DNA of 64,000 nt from Pseudonocardiales bacterium (lineage in GTDB: Bacteria > Actinomycetota > Actinomycetes > Mycobacteriales > Pseudonocardiaceae): contig JAFATA010000076.1 of assembly GCA_019244165.1 (NCBI GenBank), positions 1-64,000 on the forward strand. Direction: 5' to 3'. This document shows, in pieces, positions 35,299-44,149 of this stretch; position 1 is the first letter of the stretch, and every line of letters starts with the position of its first letter. The notes under the pieces are model-generated. The model saw only the letters and a list, made by a program, of their open reading frames with translations, did not search any database and was not told where the DNA came from. Made by a program: the position numbers and the translations under genes.

Positions 35299-35372
35299 TG
35301 CTGTCCGTGAACTCGACAGCACCGACGTTGACGGGCCTTAAAAGGTCGGTAGTGTCGAGTTCACGGCTTCGG
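35299..35372. repeat. 74-bp palindromic element, copy B
   Basis: Arms at 35305-35326 and 35345-35366 pair over 22 bp with two mismatches (CCGTGAACTCGACA / TGTCGAGTTCACGG). Outer flanks and total length equal copy A at 26499-26572, while the loop differs. It begins 2 bp after the hyuA stop codon. Confidence 0.93.
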
Positions 35373-35477
35373 TTGCCTACGCATTTAAACATTCTCCAGA
35401 TCCAAAAACAGGTATCGAGCAAGGCGCTTGAGCGTGTCGTGAGAGGCTGAGGGCCGCTAGTCAGTGATAATCACCAC

Positions 35478-36767
35478 GTGGTAGATATGGGTAGCGGTCG
35501 ACGGGTGTCTGCTGCCCTTCTGATGGCGGCGGTGGAATTGGCTGCCGCGCTATCGGGGTCCGGGACGGCTGCCGCGGGGCCGGGCGGCAAGGTGGAATGC
35601 CCGGCCGGGCTGGTATGCCACCTCACCCCGGCCGCAGCCAACAACTATGATACGGCCGAGCGCCCGGATGACGGTGACGGCATCCGTTATATCGTCATCC
35701 ACGATACCGAGGAGCGTTACGACCTGGCGGTCGCCAGGTTCCAGAACCCCAGCAGCCGTGTCTCGGCGCACTATGTAATCCGGTCCTCTGATGGCCAGAT
35801 CACCCAGCTTGTCCGCACCAGGGACATCGCCCACCACACCGGGAACTACTGGTTCAACATGCACTCCATCGGCATCGAGCACGAGGGCGTCCTTGTTGAT
35901 GGCGCCCGGTGGTACACCACACCGATGTACCAGGCCTCCGCCCGGCTCGTGCGCTATCTCGCAGCGCGCTACCACATCCCTTTGGACCGTAACCACATCC
36001 TCAGCCACGAGGAGATACCCGGTTCCACGCCAGAGGATGTCGCCGGGATGCACTACGACCCCGGCCCGTACTGGGACTGGGCGCGCTACTTCCACCTGCT
36101 CGGCGCCCCCCTCTGGGATAGCCCACTGCCGCCCGCCCGCATCCCGGCCACACTGGTGGTGACAATCGCGCCGCGCTTTCCCACGAATAGTGAGCCGGTG
36201 CAGAGCTGCGTTGGTGACAGCTGCACGGCCCTGCCCCGGCAAGGCAGCAATATGGTGTACCTGCACACTGGGCCCAGTCTTGAAGCCCCGCTGATCCGGG
36301 ACCCGGCGTTACACCCGGATGGCTCCCCGGGGACCACCCGGGTCGCAGACTGGTCGGCCAAGGCAGTCACCGGGCAGTCTTTCGTGGTGGCCGGGCGCAC
36401 CAGTGGGTGGACGGCGATCTGGTTTGGCGGCCAGATGGCCTGGTTCCATGATCCACTGAACCAGGTGAGCGCGCTGGGGCACGGCCCGCTGATCACGCCC
36501 CGCCCAGGTCGCCCGGCGATCCCGGTGTACGGCGCTGCCTTTCCGGAGGCTGCCGCCTACCCGCCGGCAATCCCGGTGACCGCCGTCGTACCGCTGCAGT
36601 ACACCATCCCCGCTGGGCAGTTCTATGTCGGCGTGGACCGGGGGTTCGGGGACTACTACGTGCGGCATAGCCACGACCTGGTGGTGGGCAACCGGCGCCT
36701 GGTGGAGATCTCCTTCAACCACCGGCGGGCCTTTGTCGACGCCAGCGACGTTCTTATCCTGCGCTGA
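35478..36767 (+). CDS. Secreted N-acetylmuramoyl-L-alanine amidase (Amidase_2)
   Basis: 429 residues with a GTG at 35478 and a signal peptide ending near TAAAGPGG. The Amidase_2 domain covers about residues 60-200: [12 protein letters not shown] (first Zn His), [39 protein letters not shown] and a distal His in [10 protein letters not shown], so the zinc-site set appears complete. The C-terminal half has SH3-like repeats ([18 protein letters not shown], then [18 protein letters not shown]). It would cut the sugar-peptide bond of peptidoglycan. It sits between hyuA and hyuB, which is unusual. Confidence 0.88.
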   Translation: MVDMGSGRRVSAALLMAAVELAAALSGSGTAAAGPGGKVECPAGLVCHLTPAAANNYDTAERPDDGDGIRYIVIHDTEERYDLAVARFQNPSSRVSAHYVIRSSDGQITQLVRTRDIAHHTGNYWFNMHSIGIEHEGVLVDGARWYTTPMYQASARLVRYLAARYHIPLDRNHILSHEEIPGSTPEDVAGMHYDPGPYWDWARYFHLLGAPLWDSPLPPARIPATLVVTIAPRFPTNSEPVQSCVGDSCTALPRQGSNMVYLHTGPSLEAPLIRDPALHPDGSPGTTRVADWSAKAVTGQSFVVAGRTSGWTAIWFGGQMAWFHDPLNQVSALGHGPLITPRPGRPAIPVYGAAFPEAAAYPPAIPVTAVVPLQYTIPAGQFYVGVDRGFGDYYVRHSHDLVVGNRRLVEISFNHRRAFVDASDVLILR

Positions 36768-36824
36768 GCTACTACCGTGCCCAGTGAGTCGCCAAGCACT
36801 CGAGGGAGCGTGGGGGCAGCGTGC

Positions 36825-38399
36825 ATGGTTGAGCTGTCCGGGGTTGAGCTGGAGGTATTCCGGCACGCCCTGGCCGGGGCCGCCGAGGAGATGGGGGTGG
36901 CGCTGCGGCGCGCGGCGTACTCCCCCAACATCAAGGAGCGCGCCGACTGCTCGGCAGCGGTGTTCGACCCGGACGGGGAGATGGTGGCGCAGGCCGAGCA
37001 CATTCCGGTGCACCTGGGCTCCATGCCGGCCAGCGTCCGCGCGGTGCTCGATACCTACGGCGCACTGCGACCCGGTCAGCAGGTATGCGTCAACGACCCG
37101 TACCTGGGTGGCACCCACCTGCCAGACCTCACGATCGTCGCCGGCGTCTTCACCGACTCCGCCTTCACCGACTCCGCGGAGCTCCTCGGCTATGTGGCCA
37201 ACCGCGCCCACCACGCCGACGTCGGCGGAGCGGCTCCGGGGTCCATGCCGGCCAACGCCACCGAGATCGCGATGGAGGGGCTGCGCATCCCCCCCATCCT
37301 CATCGCCGACGCCCAGGGGGAACGCGCCGACGTGGTGGCCCTGATCGCCGCGAACTCGCGGACACCCGGCGAGCGCCGGGGCGACCTGCGGGCGCAGTTC
37401 GCCGCCAACCACGTCGGGGCCCGGCGGCTGCGGGAGCTGGCTAGCCGGATCGGGTCGCCGCGACTGCACCAAGCCATGGCGGCCGTCTGCGACTACTCCG
37501 ACCGGCGGGTCCGGGCCGCCGTCCGGCAGATCCCGGACGGGTGCTACCGCTACTGCGACGTGTTGGAAGTCGGTGCCGGGGTCACCATCCGTGCCGCCCT
37601 TACCGTCGCCGGCGAGGAGGTGACGATCGACTTTGCCGGCACCGACCCCCAAATCCCGGTGAACCTCAACGCGGTGTTCGCGGTGACCCAGTCCTGCGCG
37701 ATGTTCGTGTTCCGGATGCTGACCGACCCGGACGCCCCGCCCAACGCCGGCTGCTACCGGTCACTGCGGGTGCACGCACCGGAGGGTTCCGTAGTGAACG
37801 CGACGTTTCCCGCTCCGAGTGCGGCCGGCAACGTCGAGACCAGCCAGCGGATCGTGGACGTGCTGCTCGGCTGCTTCGCTCAGGCGATTCCCGAGCGGGT
37901 GCCGGCGGCAAGTCAGGGCACGATGAACAACCTGCTGATCGGCACCGGTGGCGAGCACGCGTTCAGCTACTACGAGACGCTGGGCGGCGGTGAGGGGGGC
38001 ACCCCCAGCCGTCCCGGCATGTCCGGGGTGCACACCGGGATGACCAACACCCGGAACACCCCCGCCGAGGCCGTCGAGGTGGACTATCCCTTGCGGGTAT
38101 GGCGCTATGAGCTGCGCTGCTCCTCGGGTGGCGCCGGGGCGCACCCCGGTGGAGAGGGTCTCATCCGTGAGCTGGAGGCACTGACCGACTGCACGCTGAC
38201 CGTGCAGTCCGAACGCCGGGAACACCCCCCGTGGGGGCTGGGCGGTGGGCAGCCGGGGGCGGTGGGCCGTAACATCCTGCGCCGGGCTGACGGGACCGAG
38301 GTCCAGCTGCCCAGCAAAGGCACCTGGCCCTTGCGTCGCGGTGACCGGATCCGCATCGAAACCCCCGGCGGCGGCGGCTGGGGAGAGCCCGTGACATGA
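36825..38399 (+). CDS. hyuB: Hydantoinase B/oxoprolinase family protein
   Basis: 524 residues from the ATG at 36825 ([12 protein letters not shown]); an in-frame GTG at 36777 gives 16 more residues. Family motifs: [56 protein letters not shown] and [11 protein letters not shown]. It pairs with HyuA to hydrolyse hydantoin-like or oxoproline-like rings. The gene ends TGA 40 bp before the EACC1 gene. Distance from hyuA (1.5 kb) shows an insertion or a shuffled operon. Confidence 0.92.
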   Translation: MVELSGVELEVFRHALAGAAEEMGVALRRAAYSPNIKERADCSAAVFDPDGEMVAQAEHIPVHLGSMPASVRAVLDTYGALRPGQQVCVNDPYLGGTHLPDLTIVAGVFTDSAFTDSAELLGYVANRAHHADVGGAAPGSMPANATEIAMEGLRIPPILIADAQGERADVVALIAANSRTPGERRGDLRAQFAANHVGARRLRELASRIGSPRLHQAMAAVCDYSDRRVRAAVRQIPDGCYRYCDVLEVGAGVTIRAALTVAGEEVTIDFAGTDPQIPVNLNAVFAVTQSCAMFVFRMLTDPDAPPNAGCYRSLRVHAPEGSVVNATFPAPSAAGNVETSQRIVDVLLGCFAQAIPERVPAASQGTMNNLLIGTGGEHAFSYYETLGGGEGGTPSRPGMSGVHTGMTNTRNTPAEAVEVDYPLRVWRYELRCSSGGAGAHPGGEGLIRELEALTDCTLTVQSERREHPPWGLGGGQPGAVGRNILRRADGTEVQLPSKGTWPLRRGDRIRIETPGGGGWGEPVT

Positions 38400-38439
38400 G
38401 TATGCTATGTATCTTCATCACGGATAGCGGGGCAAAGTC

Positions 38440-38826
38440 ATGACTGAGGGGGTCGCTCGGCTCGGCCTGTGCATTGACGCGGGACCGGAAGCCGACGCCG
38501 CGGAACTGGATGAGCTGGCTGTGCAGCTGCGGGAACAGCTGCTGGAGCTGGACATCGAGCGCGCTGATCGCGCGACCGCGGGTCAGGCGCCGCCCGGTGC
38601 GCGCGCCGGTGAGATTCTCCTAGCGGGCGCGCTGACCGTCATGCTTGCCCAGTCTTCGGGGCTGCTCACCGCGCTTGTCGAGACAGTGCAGTCGTGGGTC
38701 TCCCGCAGTGGCGGGCGCAGCGTGAAACTGGAGATCGACGGTGACGTGCTGGAGGTCACCGGGATCACGCGGAGAGACCAGCGTGAGCTGATCAAGTCCT
38801 GGATCGACCGGCACACCGATCGGTAA
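38440..38826 (+). CDS. Effector-associated constant component 1 (EACC1)
   Basis: 128-residue protein from the ATG at 38440. An N-terminal helical part (DELAVQLREQLLELDIE) leads to a hydrophobic helix (GEILLAGALTVMLAQSSGLL) and the EACC1 hallmark end SVKLEIDGDVLEVTGITRRDQRELIKSWIDRH. EACC1 proteins are small, constant partners of variable effector genes, often caspases or trypsin-like proteases, in actinobacterial conflict systems. The caspase gene follows after 8 bp. The exact role, adaptor or inhibitor, is not established. Confidence 0.82.
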   Translation: MTEGVARLGLCIDAGPEADAAELDELAVQLREQLLELDIERADRATAGQAPPGARAGEILLAGALTVMLAQSSGLLTALVETVQSWVSRSGGRSVKLEIDGDVLEVTGITRRDQRELIKSWIDRHTDR

Positions 38827-38834
38827 GGCCGCCG

Positions 38835-41099
38835 ATGAGCGACACGAGAGCCGCGCTGCTGGTCGGCTGCTCCAAGTACGGACCCGACTTCCGCCAGCTG
38901 CCGGCGCTAGCCCGGGACATCGACGCGTTGAAATGCGTGCTCAAAGACCCGACGATTGGTGATTTCACGGTAGCCCCCCCACTGCGCAATGAGCAGTCGG
39001 GGACGGTTAAGCAGCAGATAGAGAAATTCTTCGCCGACCGCAAGCCGGATGATCTGTTGCTGCTCTACTTCTCGTGCCATGGGATTCAGGATGGACGAGG
39101 GCGGCTGCACCTCGTGGCAGCCGATACCAAAAAGCAGCGGCTGGGTTCGACAGGGATCGCGGCACGCTGGGTCAAGGAGCAGATGGATCATAGCCGCTCG
39201 CAACGCATCGTGTTGCTGCTTGACTGCTGCTACGGCGGAGCGTTCACCAGGGGCCCGATGCACAGAAGTGCCGACCCCGAGGAAATCATTGAGCAGCTCG
39301 GTGGCCGGGGCCGCGTGGTCATCACCGCGTCAGACACGATGGAGCTTGCCTACGGGTCGGAATTCACCAATGCCGTGGTCCACGGTTTGCAGACCGGGGC
39401 CGCTGACCTCGACGGCGACGGCCGGGTATCGGTCAATGAATTGTATCGCTACGTGTACGACCAGGTCCAGCGGAACGCGCCAGACCAAACGCCAACCATG
39501 TCGGCGGATGGGGTGCGTGGCGAACTCTATCTGGCAAAGAATCCCCATGCGCTAATGCCGCTGCCGGCCGAGCTCGAAGGAGTCTTAGCAAGCGAGAGTG
39601 CGTGGAAGCGATTGTGGGCAGTCGACGGTTTACAGCGTCTGCTGGCCAGTGACCACCCGGAAGGGCAGAAACGCACGGCGCGACAAGCCTTAGTCCGGTT
39701 ACGTGACGACGGCACTGACCCTGACGTTCGGGCGGCCGCCAGCGAGGCGTTGCCCGCAGTTTCCCCGCGACCTGACATCACAGATCGTCGACGTCCACAC
39801 TATCACCGGCTGGTGGGGGCCGGTCTGGCGTTGGCGGTGGTGCTGGCGTTGATTATTGCGTCAATTCTCATACCTAGACCACCTCCCACATCTGAGGCGT
39901 GCTCGCCGATCACCAAACCCGCCGACGGTACCCTCTCCTTCGGGACGTTATTCCCGAAGACCGGGGACTTCGACTATACGGGTCCAGCATTTGACGCTGG
40001 CGTGCAATTGGCGATGAAGGACATCAAGGACGCCGGCGGCATCCCTGGCATCCAGGTGAAGCTCGATGACACCAGCCAGCGTGACGAGGGCAACCCTTCC
40101 GCTGACACCGCCAGCCAGTCGGTTGACGCGCTGCTTTCCGGCAACGTCGATGTGATCATTGGTCCCGCGACGTCGGCGGTGGCCCTCAAGGTGATCGACA
40201 AGGTCACCTGCGCAGGTGTGATCATGTTTTCACCCGCGAACACTTCGCCGGTGTTCACCACCTACCCCAGCCATGGGCTTTACTTCCGCACCGCGCCGCC
40301 AGACACGCTCGAGGGCCCCGTGCTCGGCAAGCTCGTCGTCGATGACGGCAATTCGACGGCGGTGGTGATGTCGCGCGACGACGTGTACGGCAACTACATG
40401 CGGGAGGCGACCGCAAAAGCGATCCAGAAATTCGGGGGTCGGGTACTCGACTCCTTTTCTTACGACCCGAACACACGCGACTACGACAAGGAAGTTCAGC
40501 GAATCAAAGCCAAGAACCCCGACGCGATCGTCCTGATTAGCTTCAACGAGGACGCCTCTATCCTGACCAAAATGATCAAGGAAGGTCTTGGTCCGAGGAA
40601 CAAACGAGTGTACGACCCTAATATGGCCAGCGTCTTGGCCGGCGAGGTCAACCCCCGGAACCCGGGCGTCTTGGCCGGCATGAAGGGAACCTCACGGTAT
40701 GCTGGAGACGAGGCCTTTGTGAAGCGGCTACGGGAGATCAGTCCTGAACCACTCCAGGACCCGACCTACGCCGCGCAGGCCTACGACGCGGTGATAATCA
40801 CCGCACTGGCGGCAGCGGTCGCCGGCACGGACGCACCCGCCGTCGTCGCGAAAGACATCAACGGCGTGACGAGGGCCGGCGAGAAATGCACCAGCTTTGC
40901 CGCCTGCATGGCGCTGGTAAAAGACCACAAGGACATCGCCTACGTCGGAGCTTCCGGACCGCTGGAGTTCACCGATCATGGTGAGCCCAGCACGGACACC
41001 TACGTTATCAGCGAAATCCAACCCGACGGCACGGTCAAGCCCCTCAAGATCGTGAGGGCCAACTCTCCAGAGTATCCACCAAGCGGGATTCACCAGTGA
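38835..41099 (+). CDS. Membrane-spanning caspase with extracellular periplasmic-binding-protein domain
   Basis: 754 residues. Residues 1-235 are a caspase (peptidase C14) with the dyad His82 (LYFSCHGIQD) and Cys132 (LLLDCCYGG). Residues 245-310 are helical, HEAT-like. A single TM lies at about 327-347 (VGAGLALAVVLALIIASIL). Residues 366-754 are a LivJ-type periplasmic binding protein fold (GTLFPKTGDFDYTG, GVQLAMKDIKDAGG, IIGPATSAVALKVI, AQAYDAVIITALA). No N-terminal signal peptide is present, so the caspase should be inside and the binding domain outside. This is the plan of a receptor whose ligand controls an intracellular protease. EACC1 is the upstream partner. A 64-bp palindrome lies downstream. 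Confidence 0.9.
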   Translation: MSDTRAALLVGCSKYGPDFRQLPALARDIDALKCVLKDPTIGDFTVAPPLRNEQSGTVKQQIEKFFADRKPDDLLLLYFSCHGIQDGRGRLHLVAADTKKQRLGSTGIAARWVKEQMDHSRSQRIVLLLDCCYGGAFTRGPMHRSADPEEIIEQLGGRGRVVITASDTMELAYGSEFTNAVVHGLQTGAADLDGDGRVSVNELYRYVYDQVQRNAPDQTPTMSADGVRGELYLAKNPHALMPLPAELEGVLASESAWKRLWAVDGLQRLLASDHPEGQKRTARQALVRLRDDGTDPDVRAAASEALPAVSPRPDITDRRRPHYHRLVGAGLALAVVLALIIASILIPRPPPTSEACSPITKPADGTLSFGTLFPKTGDFDYTGPAFDAGVQLAMKDIKDAGGIPGIQVKLDDTSQRDEGNPSADTASQSVDALLSGNVDVIIGPATSAVALKVIDKVTCAGVIMFSPANTSPVFTTYPSHGLYFRTAPPDTLEGPVLGKLVVDDGNSTAVVMSRDDVYGNYMREATAKAIQKFGGRVLDSFSYDPNTRDYDKEVQRIKAKNPDAIVLISFNEDASILTKMIKEGLGPRNKRVYDPNMASVLAGEVNPRNPGVLAGMKGTSRYAGDEAFVKRLREISPEPLQDPTYAAQAYDAVIITALAAAVAGTDAPAVVAKDINGVTRAGEKCTSFAACMALVKDHKDIAYVGASGPLEFTDHGEPSTDTYVISEIQPDGTVKPLKIVRANSPEYPPSGIHQ

Positions 41100-41228
41100 A
41101 AGACCGACACTGGAGTGAGCGCCCTCGTCACCGTCGAGGCCCTCGCTCTAGCTGGCCGACGTCGGCGGCGCGGCTCTATTGCTCACTCTCATCGTCCAGC
41201 AGCCCATCGCAGGCAGAGACGCACCTTA

Positions 41229-41292
41229 TGATCAGCGAAACTGTGGCGTGGCCGTGTAGGGGCGCACGGCCACGCCACAGTTTCGCTGATCA
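41229..41292. repeat. 64-bp element with perfect 28-bp inverted arms
   Basis: The left arm 41229-41256 (TGATCAGCGAAACTGTGGCG...) is the exact complement of 41265-41292, with an 8-base loop. It lies in the 394-bp gap between the caspase gene and the DedA gene; the rest of that gap has no convincing gene. The size is similar to elements A and B but the sequence differs. It would form a very strong hairpin in either transcript. Confidence 0.95.
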
Positions 41293-41493
41293 AGCACCGC
41301 TTCGCATCACAGGCGGGCACGAGCCGGTTTGTGAGTCGATTCCCGGCGGCGACACGGGGTTGATCGCCGTTTGTGTGCGTACAGCGACACACGTTGTCGC
41401 TCAAGGCACATAAACGATGATCTCCGTGCGCTGAGTTGGACAGCAGCAGCTGTCGGCAAGCCAGCTCCGGTGCCCTTGGCAGTCAGGGGGCCG

Positions 41494-42123
41494 ATGAGTG
41501 ACGATCGGGGCATGGTGCTCGATGCACTGCGGGCACTTCCGCCGGCTGCGATGCTCATCGTGGCGTTCCTCTGCCCGGCGCTGGAAGCCTCCACCATGCT
41601 CGGCGTGATCTTTCCCGGAGAGATCGCGATCCTGGTGGCGGGGGCCGCCGCGCAGGTGGGGACGTTGTCGCTGTGGACGGTCATTCCGGTGAGCGTGGCG
41701 GGAGCGGTCATCGGCGACGCGGTGGGATTCGGCGTCGGTCGTCGCTACGGCGCGCGGGTGCTGGCCCGCCTACCCGACCGGCTGGTGCGCCCGGAGGCGG
41801 TGCGCTCGACCAACGAACTGCTCTGCCGGCGCGGGCCGATCATCGTGCTGATCGGTCGCCTGACCGCGCTGCTGCGGGCACTGGTCCCCGGCTTGGCGGG
41901 AATGAGCGGCCTGAGCTGGGGGAGGTTTCTGCCCTACAACCTGCTCGGCGGGGTGATCTGGGCGACCGCGGTGGCGGTGCTGGGCTACTTCGCCGGTGCC
42001 GGCCTGGCGGTCGTGCAGCACCGGCTGGGCATAGTCAGCGACATCGTGCTCGGCGTGCTGGCCGCGGCGGCGCTCGTGATGTACGTGCGCTCTCATGTCC
42101 GGCGGCGGCAATCGAGACACTAG
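41494..42123 (+). CDS. DedA/SNARE-associated family membrane protein
   Basis: 209 residues from the ATG at 41494, with an AGGGGG site 5 bp upstream. Family motifs: LGVIFPGEIAILVAGAAAQ near the N-terminus, GDAVGFGVGRRYG, and GRLTALLRALVPGLAGMS before WGRFLPYNLLGGVIW. Four to six hydrophobic segments. DedA proteins are membrane transporters or scramblases linked to undecaprenyl-phosphate and lipid recycling, and to antimicrobial tolerance. The arginine-rich C-terminus ends in the cytoplasm. Transcribed alone. Confidence 0.9.
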   Translation: MSDDRGMVLDALRALPPAAMLIVAFLCPALEASTMLGVIFPGEIAILVAGAAAQVGTLSLWTVIPVSVAGAVIGDAVGFGVGRRYGARVLARLPDRLVRPEAVRSTNELLCRRGPIIVLIGRLTALLRALVPGLAGMSGLSWGRFLPYNLLGGVIWATAVAVLGYFAGAGLAVVQHRLGIVSDIVLGVLAAAALVMYVRSHVRRRQSRH

Positions 42124-42245
42124 CCCACGAATGGGTGGACCGTTGACCAAATCATTGTCGACTGACTATGATTCAGCTCGCGGCTAGACGGACCCGTCTC
42201 AACACAATCACCGGTCCACCTACTCAATCTCTAGAGAGGACAATC

Positions 42246-43418
42246 ATGACCGACTACGATCCGAGAACGGCCACTGGAATTCCCACCGAGCCCGTCGGCT
42301 CCCTCCCCCGATCTTCTAAGCTGCAGGCCGCCTACGCTGCCTACGATGAGGGAAAGATCGATCTGGCAGCACTGGAAGCCGAACAGGACGCCGCGGTCCG
42401 CGATTCGATCGAACGCTTTGAGGCCACCGGATCACCGATCATTTCCGACGGCGAACAGCGTCGGTCGAGCTTTGCCACCTACTCCATCACCGACACCCTG
42501 ACGGGGACCGGTCTTGCCGACAACCTCGGCCCCGGCGGCCAGTTCTTCGCGATCTTCGCCGATGGCCACGGGCGTCAGCTTCCGCGTCTCACCGGTGGCC
42601 CCTTCCGGTATAAGACATACGCCGCCGATACCCTGAAGAAGTCCATCGGCATAGCGAACGTACCGATGAAGCAGGCCGTGATCTCGCCCTCCATGCTGGC
42701 CCTGCTGTACCCGTTGCACGACGAAGTCCACGGATACTCCCGGGAACAATTCGAAGAAGACCTCGTCAACGAATGCGAAAAGGACATCCGCGACGCCTTC
42801 GCCGCCGGAGCAGCCCGGGTTTCTATCGACTTCACCGAGGGCCGGCTGGCCACCAGAGAAGATCCACGCAACCCGTGGACGGGCGCTGGCTTGCTTCCGC
42901 ACTTCATCGAGCTCGACAACCGCGTACTCGCGCGCTTCACAGCGGAGGAGCGGAAAAAGATTGGCATCCACACCTGTCCGGGCGGGGACCGGGACTCGGT
43001 TCACAGCGCTGATGTTCCCTACAACAACCTGCTCCCGAGCATGTTCCAGATGAACGCCGGCTACTTCCTCATCCAGCTGGCCAGCGAGCGGGACAAGGAT
43101 CCGGTCTACCGGTCCATCGGGGAACACCTGCGCGATGACGCGGAAGGGGTGGCGCAGATGGCTTACATTGGGGTGATCAACCCGGGGAACCCCCGCGTCG
43201 AGAGCGCCGCGGAGGTCCGCGATGCGCTGGTGAGAGCGTCCAGCTTCATCCCGAAGGACAGGCTCGGCTCCACCGACGACTGCGGCTTCTCGCCATTTAG
43301 CATCGATGAGAAGCCGAACCACGGTTCGCCTGACTACGCTCGCGAGATCGCGTTCCAGAAGATCAAGAGCAGGGTCGAGGGGACCAGGATGGCCGCCGAG
43401 AAGCTCAGCGTCAGCTGA
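42246..43418 (+). CDS. Cobalamin-independent methionine synthase C-terminal-like protein
   Basis: 390 residues from the ATG at 42246. The (beta/alpha)8 MetE C-terminal fold is shown by TEPVGSLPRSSKLQAAY, DGEQRRSSFATYS and the zinc-ligand set: His/Cys in GIHTCPGGDRD, Glu in DFTEGRLA, Cys in STDDCGFSPF. It lacks the N-terminal MetE half, so it belongs to the short MetE-like group that transfers methyl groups from folate or other donors to thiols. Whether homocysteine is the acceptor is not known. No SAM or cobalamin riboswitch is seen upstream. A tRNA-Sec gene follows. Confidence 0.88.
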   Translation: MTDYDPRTATGIPTEPVGSLPRSSKLQAAYAAYDEGKIDLAALEAEQDAAVRDSIERFEATGSPIISDGEQRRSSFATYSITDTLTGTGLADNLGPGGQFFAIFADGHGRQLPRLTGGPFRYKTYAADTLKKSIGIANVPMKQAVISPSMLALLYPLHDEVHGYSREQFEEDLVNECEKDIRDAFAAGAARVSIDFTEGRLATREDPRNPWTGAGLLPHFIELDNRVLARFTAEERKKIGIHTCPGGDRDSVHSADVPYNNLLPSMFQMNAGYFLIQLASERDKDPVYRSIGEHLRDDAEGVAQMAYIGVINPGNPRVESAAEVRDALVRASSFIPKDRLGSTDDCGFSPFSIDEKPNHGSPDYAREIAFQKIKSRVEGTRMAAEKLSVS

Positions 43419-43447
43419 GTTCGCGGGCGACCCCTAAAATCCCGCAC

Positions 43448-43540
43448 GGAGGCGTATGGGTTCCTGGTGGTCCCCGCGGTCTTCAACACCGACGTGGTCG
43501 AGTACCTCGACCAGGCGGGTTCGATTCCCGTCCGCCTCCG
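43448..43540 (+). tRNA. selC: tRNA-Sec (selenocysteine), anticodon UCA
   Basis: The acceptor stem GGAGGCG (43448-43454) pairs with CGCCTCC (43533-43539), with G as discriminator. The anticodon loop is CTTCAAC with anticodon TCA. The long variable arm TGGTCGAG-TAC-CTCGACCA and the T-arm GCGGGTTCGATTCCCGT are clear. UCA anticodon plus a long extra arm identifies selenocysteine tRNA. CCA is not encoded. selA, selB, selD and any obvious selenoprotein are absent from the window. Confidence 0.93.
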
Positions 43541-43674
43541 CCGACCCAGCGCAAGCGCCTAGGCTGCGCTGTCCTGATCATGGAACTCCTAGCCCGCCGC
43601 GGCGTCCCCGCCAAGTCCCAACGGCACCCACGAACTCCGGGTTTTGCCGGAACCGGGGGCGGGTATCCGCGGGC

Positions 43675-44115
43675 GTGGCAGTGCTTAACGTGGTCATCGA
43701 GCGACCACCCGAAGCGGTATGGGCCCTCCTGGAGGACGGCCACTCCTATGCCGACTGGGTCGTGGGCACCCAGCACATCCACGAGGTCGACGAGACGTGG
43801 CCGGCCGTGGGCTCGTGCATCCGCTTCACGGCCGGCGTCGGCCGGTTCACCATCCACGACACCACGACCGTGCGGCGGCTAGAGCCCGGGCGGGAACTTG
43901 AGTTGGAGGCGCGGGGGGGCCAGTTCGGTAGCGCCCGGATCTCCTTTGACGTGCGACCATGGGGTAAGAACACCCTGGTCATCATCGACGAGCACCCGCT
44001 GAGGGGACCGACCGCACGCTGGCACAACGCGGTCCTTGAGGTCCTGCTCCGGGTCCGCAACCGCCGCATGCTGGAGAACCTGAACCACGCGGTCAAGAAC
44101 CGCACTTTCCCATAA
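43675..44115 (+). CDS. SRPBCC-family (polyketide cyclase/lipid-binding-like) protein
   Basis: 146 residues from the GTG at 43675 (a second GTG is at 43681). The fold is shown by ERPPEAVWALLEDGHSYADWV, GSCIRFTAGVGRFTI, TVRRLEPGRELELEA and a long C-terminal helix (HNAVLEVLLRVRNRRMLENL). Such START-like proteins bind hydrophobic ligands in a central cavity; the ligand is unknown. It lies just downstream of the tRNA-Sec gene and converges on the oxidoreductase at 44150. The frame is open from 43456 but that part runs through the tRNA. Confidence 0.82.
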   Translation: MAVLNVVIERPPEAVWALLEDGHSYADWVVGTQHIHEVDETWPAVGSCIRFTAGVGRFTIHDTTTVRRLEPGRELELEARGGQFGSARISFDVRPWGKNTLVIIDEHPLRGPTARWHNAVLEVLLRVRNRRMLENLNHAVKNRTFP

Positions 44116-44149
44116 CGCCCCCGATGACAGCCAGAGCTACCTCCTCAGC

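Noticed and set aside
41096-41413. 105-codon frame across the 64-bp palindrome
   Set aside because: It consists largely of the palindrome and arginine/serine-rich low-complexity translation, with no ribosome site or homology pattern.
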